NCBI GenBank assembly: GCA_015680905.1
Contig: CM027377.1
Span: forward strand, 10,502,501 to 10,566,500
Origin: Coptis chinensis
Taxonomy: Eukaryota > Streptophyta > Magnoliopsida > Ranunculales > Ranunculaceae
Direction of reading: 5' to 3'
DNA length: 64,000 bases
Below, one piece after another: positions 11,391 to 24,346 of the stretch. Each line of letters starts with the position of its first letter. Position 1 is the stretch's first letter. The notes beneath the pieces were generated by a model, which made no database searches, was not told the DNA's origin, and saw only the letters and a program-made list of their open reading frames with translations. The position numbers and the translations under genes are program-made.

Positions 11391-12723
11391 TTTCATGATG
11401 AGCACTTGATGGCTGTTGCTCAGACCCCATGGTATGCTGACATAGTGAACTTCCTTGTCACCACTCAATTACCCAATCATTGGAATAAGCATGATAGATC
11501 TAAGTTTTTGGCCACTGCCAAATATTTTGTTTGGGATGACCCCTACCTCTTTAAGTGTTGTCCAGACCAGATAGTATGTAGATGCATTCCTGAGTGGGAA
11601 CATAGAGCTATTCTCTCATTTTGTCATGATCATGCATGTGGTGGCCATTTTGGCTCCAAAAAGACCGCTGCAAAAGTGTTACAATGCGGATTTTATTGGC
11701 CTACATTGTTTCGTGATGGCCATACTTACTGTCACACTTGTAGTAAATGTCAACACCTAGGGCGTATGTCTCGTAGACACATGATGCCTCTTACTCCTAT
11801 TCTGATTATGGAAGTTTTTGATGGGTGGGATATTGACTTTATGGGACCTTTTCCTAACTCCCATGGCTTTGAGTACATTTTAGTAGCAGTTGACTATGTC
11901 TCAAAGTGGATTGAGGCTATTGCATGTAGGACCAATGACCATAGAGTTGTTGTCAATTTTCTAAGGGAACACATTTTTGCTAGATTTGGTACTCCCCGCG
12001 CTATCATTAGTGACGAGGGAAAACACTTTTGCAACAAGACTTTTGAAAGTTTAATGAAGAAATATGGGGTTACTCACAAGGTTGCCTTACCTTATCACCC
12101 CCAGACCAATGGTCAAGCTGAGGTCTCCAATAGGGAAATTAAGCAAATATATCCTTGAAAAGACGGTCTGACCAGATAGGAAAGATTGGAGTTTAAGACT
12201 CCCTGATTCACTTTGGGCCTACAAAACCTCTTTCAAAACACCCATTGGTATGTCACCTTATCGTCTAGTCTTTGGTAAGCCTTGTCATTTGCCTGTAGAG
12301 TTAGAGTATAAAGCCTATTGGGCCGTAAAAAGCCTTAATTTTGACCTTGTCAAGGTTGGTGACCATAGGAAGTTGCAATTGAATGAGCTCGAGGAGCTTA
12401 GGAATAATGCATATGACCTCTCTAAAAAGTACAAAACCAATATGAAGAGGGTACACGATAACCAAATCATGAGGAAGGAATTTTTGGTCGGTCAAAAAGT
12501 TTTACTTTATAATTCCCGTCTTCATTTGTTCCCTGAGAAATTGAAAACTCGTTGGTCTGGTCCTTTCATAGTCACACATGTCACTCCTTATGGAGCAATC
12601 ACAGTTGAGAACCCAAAAGATGGTAGTACTTTTAAAGTCAATGGTCAACGTTTGAAGCCATTTTTGGAGTTACGTTCCCCGGTAGAGGAAGTATTACGGA
12701 AGATCCTGCCTATCGGGGATTGA
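11391..12723 (+). pseudogene. E1 integrase region (fossil)
   Basis: The His/Cys zinc-binding segment is at about 11620-11765 ([30 protein letters not shown]). The DDE core follows, with [32 protein letters not shown] and [16 protein letters not shown]. The C-terminal domain (12250-12723) includes [20 protein letters not shown] and [10 protein letters not shown]. These match Athila integrases. Fossil, broken. Confidence 0.9.
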
Positions 12724-14595
12724 TCATCTCTTCGATCACCGCATCGGGGTGGCGACGTAAACCTTAGCGCTTTTTGGGAGGCAACCTAAAGTATTGTACC
12801 TATTCCAAACTCTAGGTTTGGGGGTGCACTTGTATATATAGTCGTTGTAGTATAGTTGCATTTCCTTGTGCTTTCATTCTTATTTAATTTTATTGGCAGG
12901 AAATGTGATTAGTAAATAAACATCAAATAAGGTAAAATGTTTTAATTTCTCTCTTTCCAAGCTTACGTTCATTTTGTCCTTAACATCATTATTGTCATTT
13001 TGGTGGCTTAGTTTTCAACATTGGGGACAATGTTTCATTTAGGTTTGGGGGTGTTGAAATTTAAAATTTTCCTCTTTGATGTTTATGATTTTTGTAAAAA
13101 ATAAAAATAAAAAAAAATAAAAAATGGTGTTTTAGATTTCAACTATGGGATTCTTATGATAATAAAGGTTTGATACCCTTTCGATGATGAAATAGGTCTA
13201 GAAGTCTCAATTTGGCTACATACTTTGACTTGAGTCTTAGAAATCTGAGTTAATTAGAGTGTAATAGACCTTGCATTAGTTATTGAGTATCTTTGCATGA
13301 ATCTTGCATTGCATTTTATGAGTAATAATGAACTTCTTGAATCCAAGAGTCAGATGAATTAACTAGACAAAACCTGTGAGTCTGAGCCAAAAGCCTGCAT
13401 TATGTGTGGATTTTCTCGAGTGATGACACCATGGATGAAGCTTTTCCGAGTAGAGAGATGCACACTTCTTCTTGCTAGATCACCACACGGACACCTAGGT
13501 AGAAATTAGGCATTCTTTGACCGTTTGACCCCACTTGATATATATATATATATCCCATATATATATATATATATATTCCTATATATATATATATATATAT
13601 CCCTTTTTTTTGAAGCCTTGCTCTTTAAGCCTTTTTCTTGTGAACCAAACTCCTTAACCCATATATTTTAACCCATAATATAGCCTACCTAAGTTGTTAC
13701 TTGAGAGTTAGGATGACTGTGAAGAAAATAAATAAAGTGTACTCAAAGTCAGTTGCTTCCTTAATAGAAAAGTCAGAGTTTCAAGACCTTGCGACAAGTC
13801 AATCAAAATAGCAAGAAGAAGTGCCCACCTTCAAAAAAAATAAAAATCTTAGGCCTCCTTGAAAGTTACAATTTGAATTGAAGAAGCACTAAAGTTTGAA
13901 GTTTCTCTAAGTAGTTGTGAAGACCTTATTCTCTCAAGTAATAGCTCTTTGAAATATCAATTCCTTTTCTTGTTAACCCCTACCTAAGCCCCATTGCAAC
14001 CCATTTAAGACCTCTAGTTTCCTAGGCTAAGTGTGGTGTGAAAGTAAGAAGATGATGTGATGATCGACCTCAGCTTCTTTGGTTAGTCATTGAGAGTGTA
14101 AGGATTGAGTGTGCCTTCGCACACTAGAGAGACCTTGACTTGGAGTGTAATAATATGAGTGATACATGTCTATGACACAGCCAGTGAGAACCCAAGTTAA
14201 TGATTCTTTCTAAAGATACCAGAAGTGAAGTTACTCGTGCATAGCATTGCATCTTTTCATAGCACGGTGCTTATATTGCTTAATGCTTGTGTTTATTGTT
14301 TATTTTATTAACTTTGGTGTCACAAAAATTGAAGTTTATTGCCAAAAGAGATTAAAAGACTTTGCTAAGATAACTTAGAGTGATAACCTGGATAATCGAG
14401 TCTTTGTAGTCTAATTTAGAACACCGGAATTTTGTGGGTATATTCTTTGCAAACCCTCACGAGACAAAACTCGTCCTCTAGGGGTAAACTTGAGGTTTAA
14501 CGACTTGTTGCACAAGCTAATTGCAGCCGCGATTCCTGCGAAAGTGAGTTAGGATTTTCTTTTGTTTTGTTTTGCTTGAGGACTAGCAAAATGTA
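12724..14595 (+). other. E1 3' noncoding region
   Basis: About 1.9 kb without open frames. The repeated motif aggtttgggggtg occurs near 12815, 13041 and 14594, a known habit of Athila elements. A (TA)n microsatellite lies at about 13540-13600. No env-like frame is recognisable. Confidence 0.75.
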
Positions 14596-14609
14596 GGTTT
14601 GGGGGTGTT
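14596..14609 (+). promoter_or_regulatory. E1 polypurine tract
   Basis: ggtttgggggtgtt directly precedes the LTR start tgataagtgcc. It is the expected primer site for plus-strand DNA synthesis. Confidence 0.75.
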
Positions 14610-16339
14610 TGATAAGTGCCTAAAATTGTATATTTTATATATAGTTTTATAGGCACTTTATAATATCATTTATGCTTAATTGCGTATTTTTAACGTAAAA
14701 CCATACATTTGCTTTATTCCATGGCATTATGCACATTTTTTTGTCATAAAGGTTTATTTGCATATATGTACATGTCTTTGGAAAAGTCCCATGTAAAATA
14801 TGTTTTATTAATTTGGTTTAATATAGTTTTTTTGTAGGAAATAAAGATGTTGGTCAAAGCTCAATCAAAGCCCGAGCCCATGAGCCAAAAATGATCATTT
14901 AAAGAATCAATAAGTGAGAGCTCATGGAATAAATTCTGCTATCAAGAATGGAAGGAAATGTTAGAGAATTGATAATTACGGATGGAAATCAAGAAAGAAT
15001 AATCACAACTACCACTATATATCCTTACCATTTTCACCCCATTAAATATCCCCATTTCCATTAATAATTTATTCCCTTGATTTTATCAAATCAAATTATT
15101 CCTCAATACCTTATAGTTTTGCCACCATATCCTCCATATTCTTGCCAATCACTCCATTCCTAATTCAAAACTATATCATTCCATTTTATTCTTTATTTGA
15201 TTACCAATTTATATTTCCTTCCCTCATCATGCCTTGATAATATCTCTTCTATATTCCATTTCCAAAATTTCTTTATCTTATATTCTCTTCTCATGTCACA
15301 AAGATTGTTTCCATTTCATGTGAAGATATTATGCACCAAGATATTCTTTGTAGAAGCTATAAATAGATAAGAGAATTGGCATTGAAGACATCCAGACTTG
15401 AGAGAAAAATACATCAAACTAGTTCTTTAGTTAGTTCATTTTTGTTTTAAGGGAGAGAGTTTTGAGCGTGTATTAGTTTCTCTTGTTCTCGATCAACAAT
15501 CAATACAATAATTCAAGTTTCAAGTGAAATGGTGGTATCTACTTCTTATCTTTTTATGTGTTCTAAACTCATGATGGGGTAAAATCTCTACCCTAATGGT
15601 GGAAGATGAATCCCCTATCATGAAGATGTATGCTTATTTTCTTGTATTTCCAATTTTTATTCTCCAGTATAATCTTTAACGTATCCAATGATTTTCTTCA
15701 TATGAATTAATAATATTGAAACGAAATGTACACGAGTTCTATCACCATAATAATTGGGGTATTTCTCATTGTTAGTTTCTTTCATCATTATTATTTTTAT
15801 TAAAGCTTGTTCAATAACATTTTAGTTGCCTATCCTTGATGACGTATACTACTTTAATTTATTTGAGTTGATTTGTCATGCTTAGATAGCTTCCTATAAT
15901 GCTTGAAGAATTTGAGGATTTATTCTTTTAAAAAAAATGTGACTAGCGTCCATAAAATGCATTTAGTGAAAATCATCCATTAAACTTGCAATTAGTGTTG
16001 GAGTTTATTTGATGAAATTTATAAAATAGAAAGGATAATAAATATTTGGAAATATTGAAATAATCTATTCTTTAAAAATAGGGGTGAAGTCATTCACCAT
16101 TAGGATTTCTCATTAATTGAATTCTTGAAAACCAGCAAAATTTAGTTTAATTAGTTGATAAAATAGAAGCAAATTTTCATTCTTAGATTAAATTAGTTTG
16201 ATAAAACCAAAAATCCAAAAATTGTTTTAAATCTCACGTACCTAGTTAGTTATTGGTTTATTAATTCTCTTCGCTCTAATTTCTCCATTTCAAGGTGTGG
16301 TTCGACTCTAACTTGCCACTATTCTTTTTAATTGTTGCA
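14610..16339 (+). repeat. E1 3' LTR
   Basis: Starts tgataagtgccta and ends ...attgttgca, giving TG...CA ends over about 1.73 kb. A TATA box (tataaata) lies at 15358-15365. The right end is set by the change to transposase-like sequence just after 16339, with no second LTR to confirm it. Confidence 0.7.
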
Positions 16340-16399
16340 GGTTTGAAAAATATATTTATTGATTTGCATGTTCTAAATGACAAGAATTTTGTATAAATT

Positions 16400-17530
16400 A
16401 GGAAACCGAGTAGCAAGATTGAATTTGGCTTTTGCGAGAGTGCTTTCGGGTGTGTATTGGTCACACAAGAAGGAAAGCGGCTAGGGAGGGCTAATAAGAG
16501 AAGGTTGGGAACCAAGAAATCGGGATGTCCATTTAAGTTAAAGGTGTTTTTTCAAAAGACCGCCGATAGTTGGAAAATAGAAGTTAGAAATGGTATTCAC
16601 AACCATATATTGGCGAAGACCCTTGAAGGACATGCATTTGCTACTCGTCTGACCGTTCCAGAGTTTGAGTACTTGTCAAAGATGAGTAAGTGTGGAATAA
16701 AGCCAAAACAAATTTTGGATTCCATCAAGAATAGGTATCATGAAAACATATCTATTATATCCCAAGTCTACACTGCAAGACAAAAGGTGAGGAAATTGGA
16801 TATGAACGGTCTCACACAATTGCAGAGATTGCGTGAGTTGTTAGCAAAAGAACATTATTTTGAGGAGTTGAGACAGGATGAGAATACCAAGGAGATAACG
16901 GGGTTGTTATGGGCCTATCCAAAAGGTGTTAAGTTGGCTCGAACTTTTCCAATAGTTTTCATGTTAGACGCTACCTACAAAACTAACAAGTATCGGTGGC
17001 CTTTCGTATAGTTTGTTGGGGTGAGTTCAACGTGGAAGTCTTTTCACCGGTGTCGTCTTTGACCAAAAACAACAGTCGACTATGAGTGGGCCCTACATTA
17101 TTTTAGTGGCTTACTTGGTGACATAAGCCCATATGTGATCGTGTCTGACAGGGACTTGGCCTTGATGAGTGCCACTGACAAAGTTTTTCCTAACTCACAT
17201 AAGCATCTATGTAGATGGCATATCGCTACGTGCGTCCTTTCAAAATGTTACGATATTTTTCCAACTATAGAACTTATAGAGAAGGCCCAGTTCTCATGGA
17301 ACATTGTAGTCAAATCGAAGAGAGAGGTTATTTTCCAGCGTAGATGGGATATTTTGGAAAAATATTACAGGGTTGAATACTCCAATTTGGTTAGTTATTT
17401 GTGAAAGACTTAGTTTCCTCATAGGGATCGATTCATATGTTGTTGGACTGACCAACATATTCACTTTGGGAGTACACGACCAATAGAGTTGAAGGGTCTC
17501 ATGCTCAGGTGAAGCGTGTACTAGGAAATG
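16400..17530 (+). pseudogene. MULE transposase: FAR1-like and DDE domains
   Basis: The longest frame (16457-17011, 184 residues, no upstream ATG needed because sequence continues in frame) begins in a FAR1-type DNA-binding region (GTKKSGCPFKLKVFF, WKIEVRNGIHNHIL). A linker (FEYLSKMSKCGIKPKQILDS) leads to the transposase core. The first catalytic Asp is in FMLDATYKTNKY (codon 16967-16969). The second is in VIVSDRDLALMSA (codon 17147-17149), followed by FPNSHKHLCRWHI. The catalytic Glu is in NRVEGSHAQVKRVLG (codon 17491-17493). So all three DDE residues are visible, but in different frames. The frame ends at 17011, resumes for 17040-17404, then shifts again: at least three breaks. The protein cut and moved DNA in the nucleus. 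No intact copy is here. Confidence 0.85.
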
Positions 17531-18187
17531 CAAACTGTCATGATTTTTTGAGTATGTTTAGCTTAATCCACCTGATTCTAGAGATCCAGATGTCCGAGAT
17601 TATAGCTACCTTTGAGAGAAGTATGATTGTAACTCAGCACCACCACCGGATTCCTTTGTTTCGTGAACTTAGAGGCCTTGTCTCACGCAAGTGTTTGGAC
17701 TTGCTATTTGAAGAAATAGATACCGGTTAAAAGCGTGTTAAAGATGGAGAGATCGGTGTGTTGGTGCTATTTGCACACGAGCCATGGACTGCCATGTGCT
17801 CATGAATTAATTGAGTTTGATGAGCAAGAGCGGTCCATCCCTTTGACTGCTATCGACCCCTTTTGGAAAACATTGTCTGTTTCTCCCAATGTGTCAGTGG
17901 GTGTTGGTCCCGATGTTACACCTTCGATGGACTTGTTCATGAAAAGGTTTGCAATGGTTTTTGAAGAAGAGCAGAGGGTTATGATTAGGAAGCTTATGGA
18001 GATTGCCTTGCCATAAAATACATGGCTAGTACCACCTCGTGAGGAAGCAAAAACCAAAGGTCGGCCGAAAGGTAGCTGCAGTAGAAAGCTTCCAACTGGA
18101 GATGAGAACTCTTCAAAGCGAGATCCATCTCATTTTGAACAGTCTTTCAACGTGACCATGATGAGTGGGTCTCGTCACAACCAAACA
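17531..18187 (+). pseudogene. MULE transposase: SWIM zinc finger and C-terminal region
   Basis: The frame at 17735-18016 carries VCWCYLHTSHGLPCAHEL (17756-17812), the CxC...CxH pattern of the SWIM zinc finger that follows DDE cores in plant MULEs and FAR1 proteins. It ends in EEEQRVMIRKLMEIALP. Just after, in the next frame, KGRPKG and KRDPSHFE are the basic segment usually seen after SWIM. The 17509-17730 frame covers the part between the Glu and SWIM. At least two frame changes occur here. Confidence 0.8.
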
Positions 18188-18379
18188 CTACGCCCACCCA
18201 AAACACCCACACCACACCAAGAAAGAAACTTTCTCCAAAAATACCAACCCAAAACACCCACACCACACCAACAAATAAGGCTTCTCCAAAAACACCAAAA
18301 ACAACCACACCAAGAAATAAGTCTTCTCCAAAAACACCAAAAACAACCACACCAAAAAATAAGGCTTCTCCAAAAATAG
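18188..18379 (+). repeat. Coding minisatellite linker, about 39-bp units
   Basis: Imperfect units such as cttctccaaaaacaccaaaa with caaccacacc repeat about four to five times. In the frame leading to the OTU domain they encode SPKTPKTTTPRNK repeats, a flexible basic Pro/Thr linker between SWIM and OTU. Confidence 0.8.
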
Positions 18380-18399
18380 CCACACCACGAAATGTGAAA

Positions 18400-18725
18400 G
18401 ATGGGTTAGACTTTGGAAAGATGAGGGGTCCTAAGGATTACGGGTTGGATATTCCTAAAGAAATGCATAAATACATTGTTAGAGTCGATGACCCCTGTTG
18501 GCGATGACAACTGCGGTTATAGAGCTTTCTGCATTACATTAGGAAGAAGTTAAGAAGAATGGCTGCAGATGAGAAAGGACTTGTACGAAGAGCTTATTGA
18601 CAATATCCCCCTTTTTTGTACTTTGTACAGTCAAAGTGAGGTTGTTTATGCGATGAAAGAAATCCTACATGAAGAAGGTTATGCACCCTTAAATAAGTGG
18701 ATGAGCATGCCCTTTGCTGGATACC
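18400..18725 (+). pseudogene. MULE OTU-like cysteine protease domain, first half
   Basis: The sequence GDDNCGYRAF (Cys codon 18512-18514) matches the catalytic DGNC region of OTU proteases. After it come MRKDLYEELIDN and the conserved KWMSMPFAGY, where it is cut by E3. The reading frame changes once between the Cys motif and the downstream frame that starts at 18569. OTU domains cleave ubiquitin-like conjugates. Fused to MULE-derived proteins they occur in plants, but their role in transposition is not settled. Confidence 0.8.
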
Positions 18726-20231
18726 TGATAACCCGTAAAAAACTCAACTAGATTACTCTAACCTTATTCTTACGGTATCAATTATTTATTTCCTACTCTC
18801 ACATATAGATTTATACAATATATAGAGTACGGAATCGTTCCACTCCTAAACTACCAAGACATAAAGAAATCAATTAATCAACACAAGGGAACAATGGTGA
18901 GAGCAATATTTATAAAGATGAATTTACACTATGAAACTAATTATATGAATTTACTTATAATAATTTAACTAAGCAATTAAATAAAATATAGAGAAGAATA
19001 TGGAGAAGAGATTAGGGGGATTTGATTTCCCTTAAATAAATTCCTAATATGCTAGTGTAGATTATTACAATCATAACTAATTAAGATTAATTGTGGTCCC
19101 TAATTATTCATGGCAATCTCTGCCAACTAATAATTAGCATGTGAGGAAGTTCAACCCATTCTCATGGTGAATCAACTAACCTACTAGAGTGAACTCTTAA
19201 ATGCAATAATTCTAACTAATACATCAAGTCTTCATCCAAGCTTCATCAAACCCCTCTAATGGAGGTTTAGTTAGAATTCATTAGACTATCATTTCTAATA
19301 CAAGAATAGTAAAAACAAGTCATTATTAAATAACTAATTAAACTTTATTAATCTAAATTAACAATAGTCTAAGATTCAAACATGGATTACAATTAAAATT
19401 TAAACTAATTTAGAACTAAGATTATGAATACTAATTATCAATTTAAAATAACTAAATCTATGAATGAAAGATTAAATTCGAATTTAAATATTGAAATATA
19501 ACTAAGTAATTTATTGTAAAATTCAAAACTTGTTCTCACAACTAATAAAATTGACAACTAACTAAATTAATCTATATAAACTAATTTAATTAATTAAAAC
19601 TAATTCTATATTACAAAACTAAATTTTATGAGTTAGAACTAGGTTTAGATCTAGATAGCTTAAGAGCTAAGCTTTTGTCTCTTGATATAGAAGAGCTAAA
19701 TTCATGCATGGGCTGGGGAGTCATGTTTTGGGCCGAAAAATCGAGCCCAAAACCCAATTTGTTGAATCCAAGACTTCCTATTCTGGTCGTGTTATTGTAG
19801 CATAAGTTTTCACCAACTTATACTGCTCTGATAGAGTCAAAGTCTAGACCATTGGAAAGAGCTTTCTGAGCCGGTCATTTTGATATAAAATGGGCCAAAA
19901 TCCGAGATTTGAGTCCAAAGATATGGCCTTTTGAAGTTCTGTTGACTTTTCTTCAGCTTTCTAATCCGGTTTGACTTTCACTTAACAGCTTTGACTTGGG
20001 CTTTTTAAGGGCTTTTTCTCCATGAAACTTGAGCTTTCTTCATAGAACTTTCATAGCAATCCCTTTAGCTCCTTTTAGCGCCCAATTAATAACAAATTTA
20101 CATTTATTCAACTCCAAAGCATGAAATACTCAAAAGTACGTAATTAGTGATAAACCTATATTATTAATCACATAACTTGTCTAACAACAATATTGTTAAG
20201 GGGTTAAAACTACAGTTTTGGGTTCTTATCA
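18726..20231 (-). repeat. E3 3' LTR
   Basis: About 1.51 kb, bounded by tgataacccgtaaaaa and ...gggttcttatca on the plus strand. It closely matches the 5' LTR, with mostly small substitutions and short length differences. Confidence 0.85.
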
Positions 20232-20249
20232 AACCACCCCCAAACAACA
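20232..20249 (-). promoter_or_regulatory. E3 polypurine tract
   Basis: On the minus strand tgttgtttgggggtggtt lies directly before the 3' LTR. It is identical in core to that of E4. Confidence 0.8.
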
Positions 20250-22189
20250 TTTTGCTTGTCCTCAAGCAAATATGAGAAATTAGAATAAGTGACCAAAAAT
20301 AGAGTTTTAACTAGTCTCGTTTCGCCGAGTGCGATTGCATTGACCATATGCAACAAGGCCTTAAACCACTAGGAATTCCCTAGTGGACGAGTTATAGCCT
20401 TGTGAGAGTTTTCCAGTGAAGGTACTCACAAACTTCATCTATACTTCAACGACTAAGAAATAAAACTATTGTTTCCTTATTTATGTCTCAATTATCTATA
20501 CATCTCACTAGCAATTAATACAGAATAATCAAGTCGAAACCTAAGCTAATATATGCATAATAATCGATCATCTACGAATAAACATATATACAATGAGTAA
20601 TACTATGAAAACAGGTCCGTTTCTAAAAACTCAGAATAGCGTCCTTAAGTAGGTCCTCACATAAATGTCAAGACAAAAATACTCTGATTTTTCCGCTCAA
20701 GTTTTGCTACTCCAATGTGTAATGGGCACACTTTACCTTACAATCTCAATGACACACAAGGAATCCGGAGTCGATCAAACACATCTGCCACTTACTATCA
20801 CACTAACCTATTCCTAATTGAGCTAGAGGTCTTTATTAGGTGTTGCGGGGATTAGGAGATGGTTTAACAAGGAAGGAAATGGATATTCAAAAGGACAAGT
20901 CCGAGATAATAGAGTCTTCATATTATGTAACTAGAAGAAACCTTGTTCTTTACTTTTGCTTTACACTTTTGTTTCCATCCTTAGCCATATTTTTCTTTTT
21001 CTTTGGCTTTTGACTCCTTTGATTCTATTTTTGGAGTTCTAACTCTTTATTTTTATTTTTTTTTATTTATTTGGATGGAAACTTTGTTTTCTTATTTGAA
21101 GCGACTAACAAATTCTTGATTTCAAAGGTCTTTCTCTTTTCTATTCTTCATCTATATTCTCAGACTCATTCAAAGAATGGGTTGGCTGTTGTTTTTTTTT
21201 TTTTTTTTTTTGTAAAAGGGGAAAGGAATTGTGGTTTATGAAAGGCTAAAGAAAGGCTCAGAGGGGCGACTAGTGGAAAATAATTTCATAAGGTTTGAAT
21301 TTCTGGCTATATCAATCCAAAGAGGGCCTAAATTCTCGCTTAGGATATGGTATAGTGATCAAGCAAGTGGACGTGTGATTTCTCTATCCGGATTTTACTT
21401 CTCTCTTGTGTCATTTCTCAAATGTTTCACTCATATAAGGCTTTAGGCTATTGATTTGTAGAATAAGTACTCTAGCCTAGATTTCAAAAACTTACTGCCA
21501 AATAATTATAGATACTCATGTAATATATTTATAGATAGATGCAAAGATTATTACCTACATATTAACCTAAGTTTCTAAAACTATTCTAATGCAAAAGCTA
21601 CGTGAGACTTCTAGATTATTAAGAGCATAGAGAAAGAAAACAATACCAATATTCCTAAGTGTATAGCATAACTTTTTATTTATATTTTTGAAATTTTTGA
21701 AATTTTACTAGAAAACAAGTGCATATTATACATATCTATATCCTAACAGATGCTTTAATTACACGTGTTTCTATGCCCACCCCCAAACAAGAAGCATGCT
21801 TTGTCCTCAAAGTATTTAAATAAAAAGGGTAGAAAAATACCATGGAAACGCGTGAAAATTCTAAAACATCTGCAAAACAAGATTAAAACATACTAATATA
21901 GAAAATAAAACTGACACAACTCTATAGGAGTTCCACCCGTTATGGGATTAATAAGAATTAAATTTCTTGGGACATAAGCAGACACTAACTGAAACTAAAA
22001 ATTTACCTCCTCTCCCATTTAATCGTCATCCTCCTTATCTTCAAAGAGATGAGGTTCCTTTGCGTCCTGCCATGCCATGATAACATGCCAAGCCTAATGC
22101 CATTTATCATCTACGATTGCTAACCTGCTAAGAGCCACTTGGTCGGATGGGGTGTAAGGTGCAACCTAATGAGGTTGTATCCTCCACTC

Positions 22190-23040
22190 TTGCCAAGTCA
22201 TTGCACGGAAAGATCGAATAATACAATTGGTGGGTCGCACAGATCGACCCCAACCCAATCCGTGAAACCGGTATAAAAAACGGGATAGAAACATAGCATG
22301 ATTCGACAAACTAAGACAGGCATAAGAAGATATTTATGCCTCATATTCTGGGCTCGTGCTAAACTAGACAATAATGTCTTGGGAAGGTCATATAGCAGAC
22401 GTCCCTTAGCTAGAGCAAGAAAAACGTCGCAAATGGCATCATTCACAAAAGAAAAATGCCACTCCCCTAATATGTTTAGCATGATAAAGAACATCACCGT
22501 GCCCACGTTAAGGGACAAGCTACCAAGGGCTACATTATATTTCCCTTAGTCCTCTACATGGAAAATTCCAGCCCCATAAGTCTCATGCAAAAACTCATAG
22601 TTGTAGGCAGAGAAATTATCAACTATGTAGCCCCATGGGTATTAAATCTCAGCAGGCATAGGAAGCTCAACAACAAAAGCCAACAAGAACTTGGTTATTT
22701 CCATTGTTTCGTCATTAAGGGTAATGGAGAACACGTGTTCTCCATCCATCCGATGAAAAAATTTACAATGGTTATAAAAATACGAGATAAGTGCAGGAGA
22801 GTAAAGTTCATCAGAACTTACCATTAAAGATTGCCATCCTGCTTATATGATTATTTCTTGAAACCAAGATCCGTATGTGTCGCTTGAAAACAAATCTTTG
22901 AAAGACTGTTCCGGTATGACTGTAGGAGATGTCATCTCAAAACTACCCTCTGGAACAGCTACAAATGATCCTGGAACAACCCACAAAAAATCAGAATTTT
23001 TCGTGCCTACGGAGGTCAGAGCACGGGGTGCGCTCAACCT
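22190..23040 (-). pseudogene. E3 extra open frame (fossil)
   Basis: Two minus-strand stretches are shared with E4. One is near 22900 (EMTSPTVIPEQSFKDLF); the other is 22198-22518 (SLNVGTVMFFIMLNILGEWH ... LLYDLPKTLLSSLARAQNM). The pattern vaguely recalls the 'putative plant transposon protein' segment found in plant repeats, but I am not sure. It lies where Athila elements carry pol or env-like frames. No catalytic motif or clear signal peptide is seen. Fossil, broken. Confidence 0.5.
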
Positions 23041-23190
23041 ATGCTGGGTAGGGCGTGGTCGCGCTCAGGTGGATTTCGAGTTACAGTGTTTTGGGTGCGA
23101 GCTGCGCTCAGTGATTTTCTAGTTACAGTGTTTTGGGCGCAGGTGGCGCTCTACTGAGGCGCAGGCGCGCTCCGAGCTGCTTGAGTGCTA
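22990..23190 (-). repeat. E3 GC-rich array, 3' copy
   Basis: Units built on gcgcaggtggcgctc, gtggtcgcgctcaggt and cgaggtgcgctcagt recur (plus-strand reading), far richer in GC than the rest of the element. A TATA-like box, cctatataaac on the minus strand, lies at about 23279-23289, just upstream in the element's sense. Confidence 0.7.
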
Positions 23191-24346
23191 AAGTGAAGAA
23201 GAAAAAGAAGGAAAAATTGGGAGTGAAAGGTGAGAGATGGAAGTGAGAGATGTGAGTTTTGTGTGGAGAATGAATAAAGTTTATATAGGTTTTGAGTTTC
23301 CAAACGAATCGGGAAGTTGCCAAAAAGCTTTAAGGCAATTGCCGGAAACAAAATATTTCCAAAACCGAAAACGAAAACAACCCAAATTCTTGATTCTAAA
23401 ACAAACCTAATATCTTTTAGATTGAATTTAGAATAGTAACTTCTAAACTCTTTTAGATTTCATCCTACCACCATATCTACTCATAGCCATGCAAATATCG
23501 GCAATATTCCCAACAATCACTGCAAAATTATATCTAAAAATGTGGATCATATAAAAATCATGCTAAAATAAATAATATCACCCCCAAACAATTCGGGAAG
23601 GTGGGATTAACACTAAAATCAACGCATAATTTGAGAATAACCAAATTAAATTCAAATTCAAATTCAAATACAATTAACTACCGAATTCAAATTTAACAAC
23701 TTAACATCCAATCTACTAAAAACAATAAAAACAACATCAAAACAACAAACAACAAGAAATATAGCTACGAGATGAGGAAGGGATAAGAATATGAAGTTGA
23801 GTGATCAAGAATGGAAAAACCAAACACCCTTTTAAACAAATTTTATAGAACGAGTTTAGAAAATTTGTTTTAAACGCGGGTCTTTTAAAGTTAGATTCCC
23901 TAGACTTAATATGGGGTCATTTTAAAGTCGATTCCCTAGGACCGCACACCCCTAAAACAAGCAAGAAACTAGGGTGGCACAAAATAGATGATGCGTGGTC
24001 AACTATAAACTAATAGTTGAAAGAGTTGGGGGTCTAGCCATAAAAACATGATACAAAATGCACCTCAAAACAGAATGAAGTTGTATAAATGGAAGCAATC
24101 ATGTAGAAGAATGAAAGAAAACTTATGCAACCCATCATGTTATAGCTGCGTTAAAAAGTTGGAATGACCCAAAAGATGAATTAGCGATACTTTAGGTGAG
24201 AAAGGAATGAAATATGGATCCTGATGTCTTTCATGAGGCTCAGATGAGGAAAAATAAGACAAACTAGGTTTCTTACTACACTCGATCAAAGCTTGGTTCT
24301 CAACTACAGGAATGGTGTACTCATAGGATTGTGTGCTATGCAAACA

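Larger units (their letters stand above)
7573..16339 (+). mobile_element. Athila-type Ty3/Gypsy element E1, 5'-truncated fossil
   Basis: The parts in order are gag (from its middle), aspartic protease, reverse transcriptase, RNase H, integrase, a long 3' noncoding region of about 1.9 kb, a polypurine tract and one LTR (14610-16339). There is no 5' LTR or primer-binding site; the left edge falls inside gag. Lineage is assigned to Athila from the LRSGRQ motif after gag, the DLGAS protease and ADRSVKIPRGIVEDVLVKV, the reverse transcriptase, and the very long 3' noncoding stretch. It is broken, with roughly ten interruptions, and cannot be dated from LTR pairs because only one LTR is present. Confidence 0.9.

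Noticed and set aside
13540-13600. (TA)n repeat as a possible satellite or origin
   Set aside because: It is a simple microsatellite in the noncoding part of E1, with no further structure.
18147-18388. Two minus-strand frames of about 70 codons rich in GVVVFGVFG or LVFLEK repeats
   Set aside because: They are reverse readings of the minisatellite linker that encodes SPKTPKTTTP repeats in the MULE.
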